A DNA stretch of 64,000 nt from Cyrtodaria siliqua (GCA_037043455.1 JAWPHD010000292.1:372001-436000); one strand, 5' to 3'. Positions 35,201 to 46,550 are shown, counted from the stretch's first letter. Notes: a model not told the origin generated them from the sequence alone. Numbers and translations: made by a program.

Positions 35201-35820
35201 GTACGTTTTTCCTTCATAACTTTCTTAATATTGCACTAATTTTCTTCAACTTAAGTCACAGAAATATTAATAAACAGATAGGAAACTACCTATCAAAAAC
35301 AATGAAGTAACCAAAATATCACGTGGCACCTTAACTTTTCCTTCTATCTTCTCTCTCAATTATTCACCGATTTTGACGAGAATACATCCAAAAGATTCAT
35401 AGTGAATAGCAAAATGGTATTATAATAATTTATGTTTATTTTCGAAATAAGAAATTGTATAAAAAAAAATGTTTAAAATTTAAAATGCCATAATTTTTCG
35501 CTTTTCTGTTAAAAATCAATGTTATGACATAGTAAAAATTTCCATCGTACTCCTTTTTTGCTCTCAATGTAAGAGAAAACAAAATACTATAATTGGAAAG
35601 AAAATTAAATTTGTGATGGTATATGGCTTGAATGAAACTTGTATCTATAAAACTCTTCATGATATGTGTGTTTAAAGTGGGGAAATATTTTGTGAAAAAT
35701 TCGAACTGTGTCACTTGAAATTTACACAATTTTCATAGTGTCCAATCTGTTTGTTATTAGGTCTGTGCTTAAGTGCACATACCCTTACAATGTGAGTTGT
35801 GAATTCCTCCGCTGCAAAGG
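35201..35820. other. AT-rich stretch with no visible gene
   Basis: No exon-like structure or repeat is seen; the 97-residue minus-strand ORF is low-complexity. Confidence 0.35.
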
Positions 35821-35823
35821 TAA

Positions 35824-36013
35824 TTCATCTAGTACTTTCTGAGATTAGCCGTCCTAAAGTCTATGGAAATGAATGAATGAATGGTGTTTTACGGCACGTC
35901 GACACATAAATAGGTCATATTGTGCGCAAAAATCGATGAAAAATGAATCTATGGAAATGAAAGAAAGCATATGACTGTACGTTTTATGAGGGCTTATCTC
36001 AGAAAGTAATAGA
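35824..36013. mobile_element. small inverted-repeat element with inserted SINE tail
   Basis: The arms 'agtactttctgagattagcc' (35831-35850) and the complement of 'ggcttatctcagaaagta' (35991-36008) face each other. Between them an inverted SINE/LINE-type tail (ATGAATGAATGG, then 'tgttttacggcacgtcg') is flanked by a 13-bp direct repeat TCTATGGAAATGA (35860-35872 and 35948-35960), the target duplication of the retroposed tail. Confidence 0.6.
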
Positions 36014-36594
36014 GGAATCGAATTATACCTTTTTGTCTTTTTGCCACCATGTTAAGTATTTGGCACTATTGTGCGTCATCCGATGTTGTCCATTGTCTGC
36101 CTAAATGACCTGCTCGGAAACTGCTTGACAAGCCCATACTTTACACGGATAGACCATGTCGTATTTAATGTTCGGTCAAGTCTACACCCAATGGCGACTT
36201 ACTAAACATAGTTCAAACCTTAACAAAGCCTGTCAAGAAGCATTGGACAGATGTTGGCAACTGCATTTCAGAAAAGGACTTTATATCCTCGACATTCAAA
36301 TTTAATCAAATACAATTCTTGGAGTTTAGAATAGCCCAGTCTCAGGAGATCCATAGTATGTACATATGTACACTCTAAAATATCTGGCTAGCCTTGGAGT
36401 TCCCATGTTGTTATATAGAGATACAATTCTAGCTTCTCAGACACGGATGAGCCAATATAATTTTAGTTTTCTATATCATAGTGAAGCAATTAGCATCTCA
36501 ATGAGAAATCTAGCTTCATTAACGAATGTCCATCACAAGGAATTCAAATGGTTTTATAAACATACAGAACAACACTTACGCTGTCTTCTCATTA
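36014..36594. other. spacer with no visible gene
   Basis: Nothing recognisable. Confidence 0.35.
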
Positions 36595-36815
36595 ACTGCT
36601 GAGCGCGTCTATGACCGAGATAGTAAAGACGCTGCGTCTAACACGTTTTTGCCTCTCATCGCTGCTGGTACGAATCACACTGGGAGCTCGACTTGTAAAG
36701 TGAGAAAGTGTCGGTTCTTGCGGACGGCGCGAGGTACTGGTTTTACCCAGGACAGGAAATCTGTAGAACCGATGGATGCTCCCCGAAAAAAGGTACACGT
36801 GTGAAATACAATCGG
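36595..36815 (+). mobile_element. SINE, diverged full-length copy 7
   Basis: The body 'actgggagctcgacttgtaa' and 'tggttttacccagga' is clear. The head and B box (GGTACGAATCAC) are mutated, so this is an old copy. Confidence 0.7.
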
Positions 36816-36949
36816 ATGGAAAATATAGGACGAACTGAGCTTACAAGTTTTATATTTTTTTTAAAAAATGGAAAGTCCTGCAACTCCCCCAAAGTCTTTT
36901 TAACCAAAATCTCCTGACAATATGCACTCCTAGAACTAAAACTGATATT

Positions 36950-37765
36950 TCCTATAAAGTATCATGTATATCAGATGAAAAACTTATGAGTTGAGCGGAC
37001 AAGCTTTAGCATTGAAAAACGTCATTGTTGCGTAATTCCGCCAAAAAACAAGTTACATTCAAACGGAACGTCCTGACAATACGCACTACTACTATCATAC
37101 TGATATTTCATGTGAAGTTTCGTGAAAATCGGATGAAAAACAGAGGAGGAGTTGAGTGGATAAGCTTTATAATCGAAAAACTTCAAAGCCCGTAACTCTG
37201 CCAAGAATCATTCAACCGGAACGTCCTGATAATATGCACTACTAGGCATCATACTGATACTTCCTGTGAAGTTTCATGAAAATCGGATGAAAAGCATAGG
37301 AGAAGTTGAGCGGACAAGCTTTAGAATTGAACATTTTCAAAGTCATGGATATCAGATGAAAAACTGAAGGAGTTGAGCGTACAAGCTTTAGCATTGAAAA
37401 AAATCTATGTTGCGTAATTCTGCCAAAAATCATTCAACCGGAAGGTCCAGATAATATGTGCTACTAGACATCATACTGATATGAAGTTTCGTGAATATTG
37501 GGTGAAAAACGTAGGAGGAGTTGAGCGGACAAGGTTTACATTTGAAAAGTCCCACAAGTCCGCCAAAAAGCATTGAACCGGAATCTCCCAATAATATGCG
37601 CTACTAGACATCATACTCTGAAGTTTCGTGAAAATCGGATGAAAAATGTAGGAGGAGTTGAGCGGAAAGTTTTACATTCGAAAAACTTCAAAATCCCCTA
37701 ACTCCGCCCAAAAATCGTTCAACCGGAACCTCCCGACAATATGCGCTACTAGACAGCATATTGTA
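36950..37765 (+). repeat. tandem array, unit about 150 bp, five to six units
   Basis: Units share 'accggaacgtcctgacaata', 'gaagtttcgtgaaaatcgg', 'ggaggagttgagcggacaa' and 'ccgccaaaaa.cattcaacc'. Confidence 0.88.
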
Positions 37766-38034
37766 CATGCAATATATAGCGGAAATTTCCGTGTTGCGTT
37801 ACTTTTGGGTTTCAGTGTAGTTACAAAAGGACATCTCAGCCATTAATATTCATGAGGGGAATGGGTGTTAATTGAAAAGGTTATCAGGAACCTGAAAATA
37901 ATTCAGATAGTGTAGATTTAAATACCGCTAAGACGTACGTCAATTTAAGTGCAGATGTAAATATTTACAGGGTTTATATATAATGTTACTACATTGTATT
38001 ATAAATGGAATTAGAGACTTCTAAAACAATAAAA

Positions 38035-38400
38035 GGATATCGGCAATATTGGTATGTTTTTGAACTGACGGTGTCCCGTTAGTTAGTGTACATCTTACAT
38101 ATTATGAAAATCATTTTTAATTTTATTATATTACTAATTGCTAATTATATTGCGCCAGGGTTCTTGTAATATAAGAACAATTCAGTCTATAGCATAGTAA
38201 CGAACACTATCTTGAAATATTTTAATTAAATTATAAGCATTGATATAATGTAGGCCTAGTCTATGTTATACTGAGCAAGCAATTTTAACAGTCAAAATGG
38301 TACGGGATTATTAATCGACCTGGTTAATTTAAATGCTCGATAACTACTTTAAGATTGCCGTATGAGTAAAGAACCCCTTGCTAGACCTTATGTTTATTAA
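38035..38400. mobile_element. diverged copy of the AGGGACAC TTAA MITE
   Basis: It shares 'cggtgtcccgttagtt', 'agcaattttaacagtcaaaa' and 'aagattgccgt' with 53.7-54.0 kb in the same order. The ends are degraded. Confidence 0.55.
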
Positions 38401-38767
38401 TCGACTCTGAAATAGAAAGTTTTTTTAAAGGGACTGGAGGCGATGTGGAATCATCAAATGTGTCAATCAATGCTTGTATTAACCATCATAATTATTTGTG
38501 TTTCAGGTGTAGCACACCCATTGCAACACAGGAAGTGTCGGCCTGGGGTATCGCATAATGGCGTCAATAAATAATTATCATTTCTTTTTGTAAAAAAAGG
38601 CATTTTCACTAATTTAAAGTGCTATTTTTGCTTTATATCACATTTTTGATGTATTTGTTACATTTTTCAAGCATTGTCATGTGAGTTTTTAATTTATTTT
38701 GCTAATATATGGAAATGAGTGTATGAATACAATATTATGGCATCTCAGTGTTTATGTTTTTAAAGGG
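38401..38767. other. spacer with a weak acceptor-like site
   Basis: 'ttatttgtgtttcag' at 38494-38508 resembles a splice acceptor, but no supported exon follows. Confidence 0.3.
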
Positions 38768-39088
38768 ACACAAATGCTCCTTAAAAGGGACAGACTGCTA
38801 TATTGAAGTATAAATCACTGGTAGAAATTAAATATCTTAGAGGCAGGAGTGGAGTGGGTGGCGGTGGGAGTGGGTGGGCAGGTAATTTGAATTTATGCTG
38901 TTCTTCGTTATTTTATGGTAGGTATTTCTAAATGAATGATGATTTCTACTCAGTAATTTAGAATACGCCAAAATATGTTTGAACTGTTTTTTTGGTTTAA
39001 ACATATTTTATTGCATTTTTTAACAAAGTATGCAAATGGGTCGGGCCACAAGTTCTTACAACATGTCCCTTTTAAGGAGCATTTGTGT
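38768..39088. mobile_element. 321-bp element bounded by a perfect 25-bp inverted repeat
   Basis: 38768-38792 and 39064-39088 are exact reverse complements (core GCTCCTTAAAAGGGACA). The left side continues outward as TTAAAGGG, like the AGGGACAC MITE family. The interior includes 'ggtttaaacatattttattg', the same phrase as the 3' tail of the LINE at 59.19 kb. Confidence 0.7.
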
Positions 39089-39456
39089 AATCCGCATAAG
39101 AGTTCAGGTGTCACCACTTAGGGTAAAGGATCCATCTCACTAAGGGTTTACATTCGCAACATCTCGTACACTGCTTCACAGCATGACTCGAATGTAATAC
39201 GCAGGTTTCCATATTGGTTACGTCATACTAGCGTGACGCGCGTCAGATTCCCGCCAAAACGAATTTGCATTCAAAATCAAAGTTATCTTCAGCATTTTGC
39301 AATGTCATTTAGCCGATTGCTCCATCTATAGTTTATTTACGTGAAAGCAGTGATAAAACCTTCATCTGTATTGTAAATTACAAACATGCAACGCAAATTA
39401 TACAACAACACGTGTGGCAACAACCTCCACGCAGTTTTATCGTACCTTGCACTCAC

Positions 39457-39519
39457 ATTGACAGAGTCAAATGAGGAACAAGTGTACTCTGGATAGAGAT
39501 TGGTGTGGCAAGCGTCCAT
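39457..39519 (-). CDS. putative first coding exon, minus strand
   Basis: ATG at 39519 (context acaatATGG) opens 21 codons (M-D-A-C-H-T-N-L-Y-P-E-Y-T-C-S-S-F-D-S-V-N) ending at a strong donor AAT|gtgagtg in phase 0. Upstream, the minus strand has GCCGGAAG (ETS-like), a CCAAT box and a GC-box-like CACGCCCCC in a locally GC-richer region. No following exon could be assigned at lower coordinates, so the product is unknown. It could be the 5' end of a real gene or a chance combination. Confidence 0.35.
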
Positions 39520-39569
39520 ATTGTTTATGTAGCAACAGCTTAGCAACAGTGCACTATTTTCTGTGCCAT

Positions 39570-39735
39570 TGCCTTCCGGCTAACAGAATGTAAAGATTTT
39601 GAACATAAGAAGCGCCGTGATACACACGGGGCGGGATCACGAAGAATGACGGGATTGGCTGAGCGTTCTCGATTGTAAGGGGGCGTGACCCACTTAGGAA
39701 CTACTTTTATAAAGGGCTACCTCCGGCTCCCTTTG
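39570..39735. promoter_or_regulatory. candidate bidirectional promoter
   Basis: This GC-richer island separates two divergent ATG-plus-donor segments. On the + strand 'cttttataaaggg' at 39703-39715 is TATA-like, followed by a pyrimidine-rich leader. On the minus strand CCAAT (complement of 'attgg', 39653-39657), CACGCCCCC and GCCGGAAG are seen. Inference only. Confidence 0.4.
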
Positions 39736-39739
39736 TTCC

Positions 39740-39755
39740 ATGGCGTCAATGCCAG
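39740..39755 (+). CDS. putative short first coding exon, plus strand
   Basis: ATGGCGTCAATGCCAG, then donor gtagtg. The leader 'ccggctccctttgttcc' sits about 25-30 bp below a TATA-like box. Encodes M-A-S-M-P before the splice. No downstream exon is recognised. Confidence 0.28.
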
Positions 39756-39759
39756 GTAG

Positions 39760-40335
39760 TGTGGTAATAGTAATAATAAATCAATAAATCAGTGTTTCTT
39801 AAATTCAGTTAATATACCTTTTTTCATTAACAATTAAAAATATGTAAGAAAAGTGCCGAAGGCCCACGTCAGTGCATTTAGACAAAAACTTCATTGATTA
39901 TTGTGATAAACGTTAATGTGCTAATGAATCGATGTATCTGTACAGCTTCATTGAAGTAGTTCAATTTAAACGAATGTCTCTAACTGTGTTGATGAAAGAT
40001 TAAACCCGTGAACAGTTATTGATTGTTTTACGAGAATAACCATCAATACATGGCAATTTGGCTTTGGTTGCAATCGCGTAATCTTGGGAGCCAAATGAAA
40101 AACAATTACGCCACTAGGCCTTTTCAATTTACGATTTTAATACTGCTTATTTGACTTCACGTATCTCTCGACCACGTCCGTCATCATCCTGGTCTGAAAT
40201 ACAATGCAGCTTTTCTGCAAATGACAAACATATGCTACAGACAATTGCAAAAACTAACTTAAGTAAAAAATAGCCAATTATATGTAGCAGTAAACATAGA
40301 TATTAATGACGGTCCTAGAGAGTTTCTGCGATGAC
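39760..40335. other. AT-rich stretch with no visible gene
   Basis: Only simple 'aataataaatcaataaatc' sequence near the start. Confidence 0.35.
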
Positions 40336-40610
40336 ATGCTAGATTAAGCTGTGTACGCAGATTAATGCTTCTGTGTAAGCAGATTAATGCTTCTGTGTAA
40401 GCAGATTACTGCTTCGTGCAGTGACCGAACAATAACATTGAATACACGTGTTACGATGTTTTATATCTGAATACACGTGTTACGATGGTTTATATCTGAA
40501 TACACGTGTTACGATGTTTTATATCATGGAACAAGAAATGTAATTTTTTATCTGATGGAACAATAAATGAAATGTAATTTTTATCTGATGGAACAATAAA
40601 TTAATTGTAT
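40336..40610 (+). repeat. three adjoining short tandem repeats
   Basis: A 22-bp unit ('gcagattaatgcttctgtgt') x3 at about 40355-40417, a 29-bp unit ('acacgtgttacgatgtttta') x3 at about 40441-40527, and a 'gatggaacaataaat' unit x3 at about 40535-40603. Confidence 0.88.
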
Positions 40611-40923
40611 AATATGTTTCAGTATAAGACTACGATATGTTTAATTGGTTTATTTAAAGCAGTAGTTATTTGTTAAAGGGACACTGTCCGTAAGTAAACA
40701 TATATTGAGCATAAGCAAATAACAGTCTGATTTTTATTTAGTGAAGTGTATGCATGGAAACATGAACATAGGCACAAATAAGTATGTATTTATAAATTCG
40801 TTAATCTAAAAAAAAAAGATTTTATTTATTGTTTGTAAAAATCGATGGGACCGCAGTATTTACACTTCTGTTGCTCACGTGATATCCATTTTGATTACTG
40901 TATGTCTTGAGTCACATAACTCT

Positions 40924-40998
40924 CCCGTGTAGCTCAGTCGGGAGCGCGTTCGTCTTACCCGCATATGTGTTTAGTATGGGCTTGGAGTTCAGACCAAC
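40924..40998 (+). repeat. tRNA-like pseudogene or SINE head
   Basis: The A box GTGTAGCTCAGTCGGGAG is intact, but the B box (GAGTTCAGACC) is poor and the anticodon arm and acceptor do not fold. It is probably a decayed tRNA-derived SINE, not a tRNA gene. Confidence 0.35.
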
Positions 40999-42040
40999 TT
41001 TTCTTTTTGTACCGTTATTGAATTTCGTTAAAATATATTGTTTATATTAATAATTTAGTAAATATATGACGTTTTGCTTGTCAACGTAATTATTTATGTT
41101 TTATAATTAACGTTACGGCTAATGCAGATCATGTAAGCAAGTGTGACCTTGACCTTTAATAATACCCCAATCATGTTATCGGCACCTAAGGTAAAAAGAA
41201 TACAAGAAAACAGTGATACAAAGTATCACTTGCTGGTCAGAACAGTTACATGAGAAAACAGTAAGGGGAATGAATATGATAAAAATAAACGAACAGTGTG
41301 TAGATGTTAGACTTTTTTTTGTAATCGTGAACAATCAAAACACATGTATCATGAAAGATTTGAGCACCAGATAAACTGGTCATCATGAGACAAAATGAAC
41401 GTTTTTAATTTGGGCATCTGTGTTGTCTAATATTATAATATGAATATAATAGACATCTGAAATAGTACGTTTAATGGATCACTAAATAGAATGTTGAACA
41501 TAATTAGAATGTGAAGAATTGGTAAATTATCATAGTTATAAACAAAAAGACAACTTAATGATAATATAATAGCAATTGGATTAAAAGATTAGCGTCTGTG
41601 GATTCAGGGAGTAAGTATACTACTTCCGTATACTTACTCCCTGGTGGAGGTAATCTCAGTAACTTACATTAGAAGAACGGGTTTTACGTTAGATGTTTTT
41701 TATTATTGAAATCTGATCAATACTTCATGAGAATAAGTAGCAGTGGAGTAGACCTATTCAAACTGATGCGTTAAAGTTTCATCAACTCTCTTTCATGAGT
41801 GAAGAGGTGTTGCTTATTTTAAAATCAGACGGCACCAAAAAGAGATACATATATAACTATACACACAAACGGTTAGTAATATTCAAACACAATTTCCTTG
41901 ATATTATTGTCATAATTAATATTAATTATATAACACTAACTAAATCGCCGAGTTTTCAAGCCCAAACTATTTTCAAGAATCGGTCGGTATTTGAGGCCTA
42001 ATTTAGTTCATTTGCATATTGGCCCTATGATACTGAAACA
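40999..42040. other. gene-free stretch with a perfect 15-bp hairpin
   Basis: 41605-41619 (CAGGGAGTAAGTATA) pairs exactly with 41629-41643 around a 9-nt loop. Otherwise AT-rich without exons; the 68-residue ORF at 41795 is not supported by splice sites. Confidence 0.45.
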
Positions 42041-42047
42041 CATTATG

Positions 42048-42058
42048 TTTATTTTATT
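42048..42058 (-). terminator. candidate polyadenylation signals of the tetraspan gene
   Basis: Two overlapping AATAAA hexamers on the minus strand (complement of 42048-42053 and 42053-42058) lie about 140 bp after the stop codon at 42194. Confidence 0.45.
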
Positions 42059-42193
42059 TGTATTTGGAACAACACCGATTATTCTCCTTGATCAACTCCA
42101 GTTCCATTTAAAATATATTTAGAAATGTCTGAGAAACTAATGAACAGGCATTACATACTATTGCTTCCTGACAGTGTCTACTCGTGGCTGCTA

Positions 42194-42669
42194 TTATCGA
42201 AAGCCCATAGAAGCAAATGTAACTTTTCTCCACCACTTTTGATCGCGGCCTTGTAAATTGTGTCTGCCAAGTTTATAACCGGGAAAAAGGTCTTGCGAAG
42301 TGCTATGATGGTGCACTCCTTGAGTACGAAAAGTCGGGTTCTGGGCGTTATAGTCTTGTCCGTAATAATCACAACTATTACAACCACTTAATTCGCATAT
42401 ATCCACCGGAAGTAAATTTCTGGCGGGAGAATGAAGAGGTATCGTATACTGCGACGGCTGATCTCCATGCTCTCTAGTGTCGGCATATTGTCGTCTGCGA
42501 GGATTTTCCTCAATTCTGAACACAATAAGGAATTCACAGATTGCGGACAAAGCGGCACAAATCCCGCCAAGTCCTAAGATAATCAATGCGAATGGAACTC
42601 CAGGTCGAGGTTTTTCTAGTTTGTAATAGAGAACCGCCAGCTGATATATGTCCGTAAACAGTAGTGGCC
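42194..42669 (-). CDS. claudin-like tetraspan protein, exon 3 (C-terminal)
   Basis: The exon follows an acceptor (cacgttacag) and completes a Gly codon split with exon 2. It encodes residues about 157-313: the end of the third membrane segment, a short loop (LEKPRPG), a fourth hydrophobic segment rich in Gly/Ala/Leu (residues about 180-206, VPFALIILGLGG..), then a hydrophilic cytosolic tail of about 107 residues. The tail starts with RRR, is His/Gln/Asn-rich with several Tyr and Cys, and ends in GFR and TAA at 42194-42196. There is no clear C-terminal PDZ-ligand motif. The exon has one uninterrupted frame and exact phase with exon 2, which supports a live gene. Confidence 0.85.
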
Positions 42670-44711
42670 CTGTAACGTGTACAATGAGATGTGTTAAACA
42701 GTGATGGACATAAAATCGTTAAAACAAATCAAGTTAATCATGAATTTTAACTCAGACAATGAATGTAAGTTTGTATCTCTTTTGTAAACGCAGTCGAAAA
42801 CATTGATTGTTACGACCAGTGTAAACCCAGATCAGCATGCCCATAATGTGAAGGCTGATCAGTGTTAGCACTGTTCGCCACTCAGCAAGAACGTTTCCAT
42901 TGCATTTTATATATAAAATGTTATCGGAAGGTTTGAATTCAAATTTAAGCAGACGACATTTGAAATTTGGCGGCAAAAGAGTTAAAATGAAATGTTGCGA
43001 TAAACATGCGTTAATTAATATAGCTCCAAAAGAATACATGCTTTATAGATATATTTGACCATGCTGCCACAGATGAAATTCACTTTTATTTACGTAAATT
43101 CGTTATATATTAACGAACGAAATTTGTTCGTACCGTCATACACTTTATTTCATATATACATTCGAATATATAGAAACAGATGGGATATATATAGGATGTA
43201 ACAAATAAAACAGTCACACTGTATACTATGACCTAGAAACAAAGTTTAAACTGTATTTATTTGATCGACTTATTGCAACATTTTTGTATGTACATGTGTA
43301 AGGTTTATGGAGGATGGCCTCGAACCTACATAGACCTATGACGAGGCAAATAAGGGATCAGGCAATATTTATCGGGGGATTGGGACCTGTTCAAAATGGC
43401 ATGGGACAGGTACATTTTTTTTGTCGCGACAAACCATAGGACGATTTTTTCCCCCGCTTGCTTGTCATCTGACGTACACTTTTTTAAGTAATTTTGTTTG
43501 TTTGCCAAAACGTTCAACAATACAAATATTGAAGCAGTGATCTTAGACCATAAAAGGGTACTTATGGACCAGGCAATATTTATCTGGTCGTTGGGACCGG
43601 TGCAAAATGGCATGGGACAGGTACTTTTTTGTCGCGACAAACCATTGGACGATACCTTTTTTTTCGTTTGCTTGCCATGGTACATGCATTTTTTTATATA
43701 ACATTTTTATTTGCACCGGTCCCCACTCCCACCACCCCACTCCTGCCCCCCAGTCCCCCCCCCCCCCCCCCCCGATAAAAATAGCCTGGTCCCTAAAGTT
43801 CCTTTCTTTCTTCGGCACTATTCCAGCATATGCGCTATAAATGTAAATTACATATACTAAATATGGACTATAAATGTAAATTACATATACCAAATATGGA
43901 CTACATAAATGTAAATTACATATACTAAATATGGACTTCCTTTTACAGAGACTGAGCATTTGGATGTAATTATATGATCCAGCCTTATTCATTGACTAGA
44001 CATTTGCAATGTTGATACTTTAGTTCACCTGTATTGTTTCAAAGTTAAGTGATTCTTCTTTTTCAAAACACAATCAGAATTTACATAGATAATGAATACG
44101 ATCAAAGTTTTCGGGTTTGATAAATCAGATACCGTAAAAGTATCTATCGAAGTTCTGTGTTGTTGTTGTTTGTTGTTGTTGTTGTGTTGACCATCTACAT
44201 GCCATGCCTATCACCCGTATCAATACCGTTTGCGGTTTAACAGGAGTATAGATAACACATGTTCCTTTGTTTAGTCTAAATTAAGACGTGGTGGCCATCT
44301 TGGAATGTGCGTGAATTTGAATTTCAGATCAAGTAGACGTTCAGAGGGACGTACCTGTGAATTTTCATTAACTCACGGACGACGGGCGAGAGCGGATGTG
44401 GGACAACGCACAACACGCCATTGTATAAGCTATGGTTGTGGAGTGGGAGGGAGGAGCGTGTCGTTGTATGCGCTCTTGTTGCCTTACACTGGTAAAGCTA
44501 AAATATACACCACTGGCTAACTGTTTTTACCATTATCAGGAACTGTTCTGAAGTTCCTGCCATTAATATATTTACTTAACGATGCTTGCCACAGTATAGT
44601 AATGTATTGATTATCACTGTATAGTACAGTCAGTATAGTAATGTATTGATCACTGTATAGTACAGTAAACAAAGTTGATACATATCGTTCTGGGAAAGGA
44701 AAGACACTTAC
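42670..44711 (-). other. intron 2 of the tetraspan gene
   Basis: About 2.0 kb. It contains a dispersed-repeat segment with a 95-residue pseudo-ORF (42752-43039), two direct units and one inverted unit with 'aaaatggcatgggacaggta' (43355-43460, 43565-43690, and 43705-43800 inverted with a C-run), three 34-bp units 'aaatgtaaattacatatac' (43838-43936), a TTG microsatellite (44159-44190) and a fragment of the 'ggccatcttgga' repeat near 44290. Confidence 0.7.
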
Positions 44712-44933
44712 CGGCGATGACTTGAAAGATGCCTGCAAATCCCCCACTATAAATGAACCTAAACCTGAGATTGCACTTATTTGGCGGATCATTGTCATAG
44801 ATACTGGGTTGGTCGGGTGTTTGGGACTGGAATGATTTCAGTTGATAAAGAACAAGTAGAAACGCGGCAACGGTCAGCAAGAGGCTTGCTGTCACTTGTA
44901 ACTGCGTCGATATGATGGATGAATAATCGAGTT
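44712..44933 (-). CDS. claudin-like tetraspan protein, exon 2
   Basis: A 222-nt exon between an acceptor (tttttatttttag) and donor (G|gtaagtg). It starts in phase 1, completing a Gln codon with exon 1, and ends one base into a Gly codon completed by exon 3. It encodes residues 83-155: a second hydrophobic segment (LQVTASLLLTVAAFLLVLY, about 92-111), an acidic/proline-rich loop (DQPSIYDNDPP), a Cys, a basic stretch (LRFRF) and the start of the third membrane segment (IYSGGFAGIFQVIA). The loop between segments 2 and 3 is longer than usual for vertebrate claudins. Confidence 0.87.
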
Positions 44934-45579
44934 CTAAAAATAAAAAATAAAATTAGATACAATGTACAATGTATAAACATTCGTCTCTATCTTGTATTTA
45001 AACACGTGATGACTTGTATTTTATGCTAAGCAATGGAATACTACATTTTAGCAATGAAATAAGAGTGTTAATATAAGTTTCATACTGTGAAATATAGAGC
45101 GTTATCTTTTTTGGAATTACTTGTTCTCAATGTAAAAGCAACTTGTTTTAGAAAATATCTGTTAAATTTATATCTCTAATGTTCTTGCAACGTTCTAAGT
45201 AAATGAGCAATAGTTTTGAAAATCGATAGAGTATTTTAGGGATTTACAGTACTGTAGGTCATCAGTTTGCCTGTTGTTGTTTTTTAAAAAAACTTTTTTT
45301 CAGATAGTATATGTTTGAAAGTTTTATCATTGGCTTGGACAATAAGAAGTTTAGTGAATTGCAAAATCGTTCAATTAATTTAGAAGTTATGGTTAGCTAA
45401 AAATGCATTTGTTTCGTCTGCGTAAACGTTGAATATGAAGAATAAAATAAAAATAAAATGTGTTGCTTTGGAGTGAATAACTAATTTTATCTCATCGAAA
45501 AATGAACAACTTTATATTGTCACGAATGCGAATACCCACTACATAATTCAAACCAAACATATCCACATTCTTTGGACAC

Positions 45580-45890
45580 GTCATTAAAGGAACTAACCCG
45601 CCAACTAACGGCAAAATTACACAACAAAACCGTTTATCAAAACTCTATCCAGGTGTTCAGGTCACATAATAATGTATATTATGTGCCGATCAAAAATATA
45701 GTTTATTCACGGGTTCTTAAAATACACATGATTGATATGCGTAAGATGAATTATAAGTTGATAACTCTTAAGCCAACGCTTCAGTGTTGGGGCTTGGCTG
45801 GTTACGCCATTTATTATTGTGTCTACAGAGTTTGGATTCTCAAAATACGTAAGTTATATTATATACCTCGTCGTCAGTAGGTTTAGAAAC
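45580..45890 (+). repeat. dispersed repeat, copy 2
   Basis: Partner of 33.85-34.10 kb. A 102-codon frame crosses it, but the partner copy is closed, so it is not supported as a gene. Confidence 0.7.
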
Positions 45891-46149
45891 GGCGTACAGA
45901 ATACTACAGGTGTTGTAAAATGTCCCTGTTGATGGCGGGATACGGACTTTAATTAAAATTAATCAATCTGTGTCTTCAAGCAAACAGTTAAGATCTCTGC
46001 TTTTAATCAGGGCCTGTCGAACGTACCGTCACACATTGTGAAATTACTTAACGAGTATGCTGATGATTAACAGGGCTCTCTTCAGTCGACATAGCACGGC
46101 GTTGAGGTCCATATACAGACCGAAGCAGAGCATTCATTATTTCTAAATT

Positions 46150-46550
46150 TGTTTTTATGCACCCACAACCGAATGGGGAGGGAGCATATAGCGTTAGCCA
46201 TGTCCGTCCGTCCGTCTGTCCCAAAACATGCGTGTGTCTATCTCCTCCCACAATTTGCAACCGATTGTTTCTAAACTATACAGGATGCCTACCTATGATG
46301 ACAAGATGTGTATATCGATTCCGCACCAAACTCGACCTTGTATTACCTGAGTTACGGCCATTTTCAGTCATTGTTTACCTAAAAATAGTTTCTGTAATTC
46401 CACCTACAGTTTTCAACCGATTGTTTCGAAACTACATGATGCTGTAATGTCAAGATGTGCATATTGATTCTGCGTCAAAATCGACCATATATTACCTGAG
46501 TTACGGCCCTTTTTTGTCAAATTTTACGTTTTCCGCAGATTGTTTTCAGT
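46150..46550 (+). repeat. two-unit array with 'accgattgtttcgaaactac'
   Basis: It starts with 'gcacccacaaccgaatgggg' and 'gtccgtccgtccgtctg', followed by two units of about 160 bp with 'agatgtg.atat.gattc' and 'acctgagttacggcc'. It ends 'gtgggagcatccgtgtcaca'. This looks like the same general class as the other arrays. Confidence 0.7.

Noticed and set aside
36595..36815. new coding exon from overlapping ORFs near 36.6 kb
   Set aside because: The stretch is a diverged SINE.
38494..38580. exon after the acceptor-like 'tttgtgtttcag'
   Set aside because: All frames close quickly and no donor follows; similarity of 'atggcgtcaat' to the 39.74 kb segment is too short to use.
42752..43039. 95-residue minus-strand ORF as an extra exon of the tetraspan gene
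   Set aside because: It lies in intron 2, has no matching splice phase, and reads like a dispersed-repeat translation; exons 2 and 3 join exactly without it.
43543..43992. 149-residue ORF
   Set aside because: It runs through an inverted/direct repeat and a C-run; low complexity.
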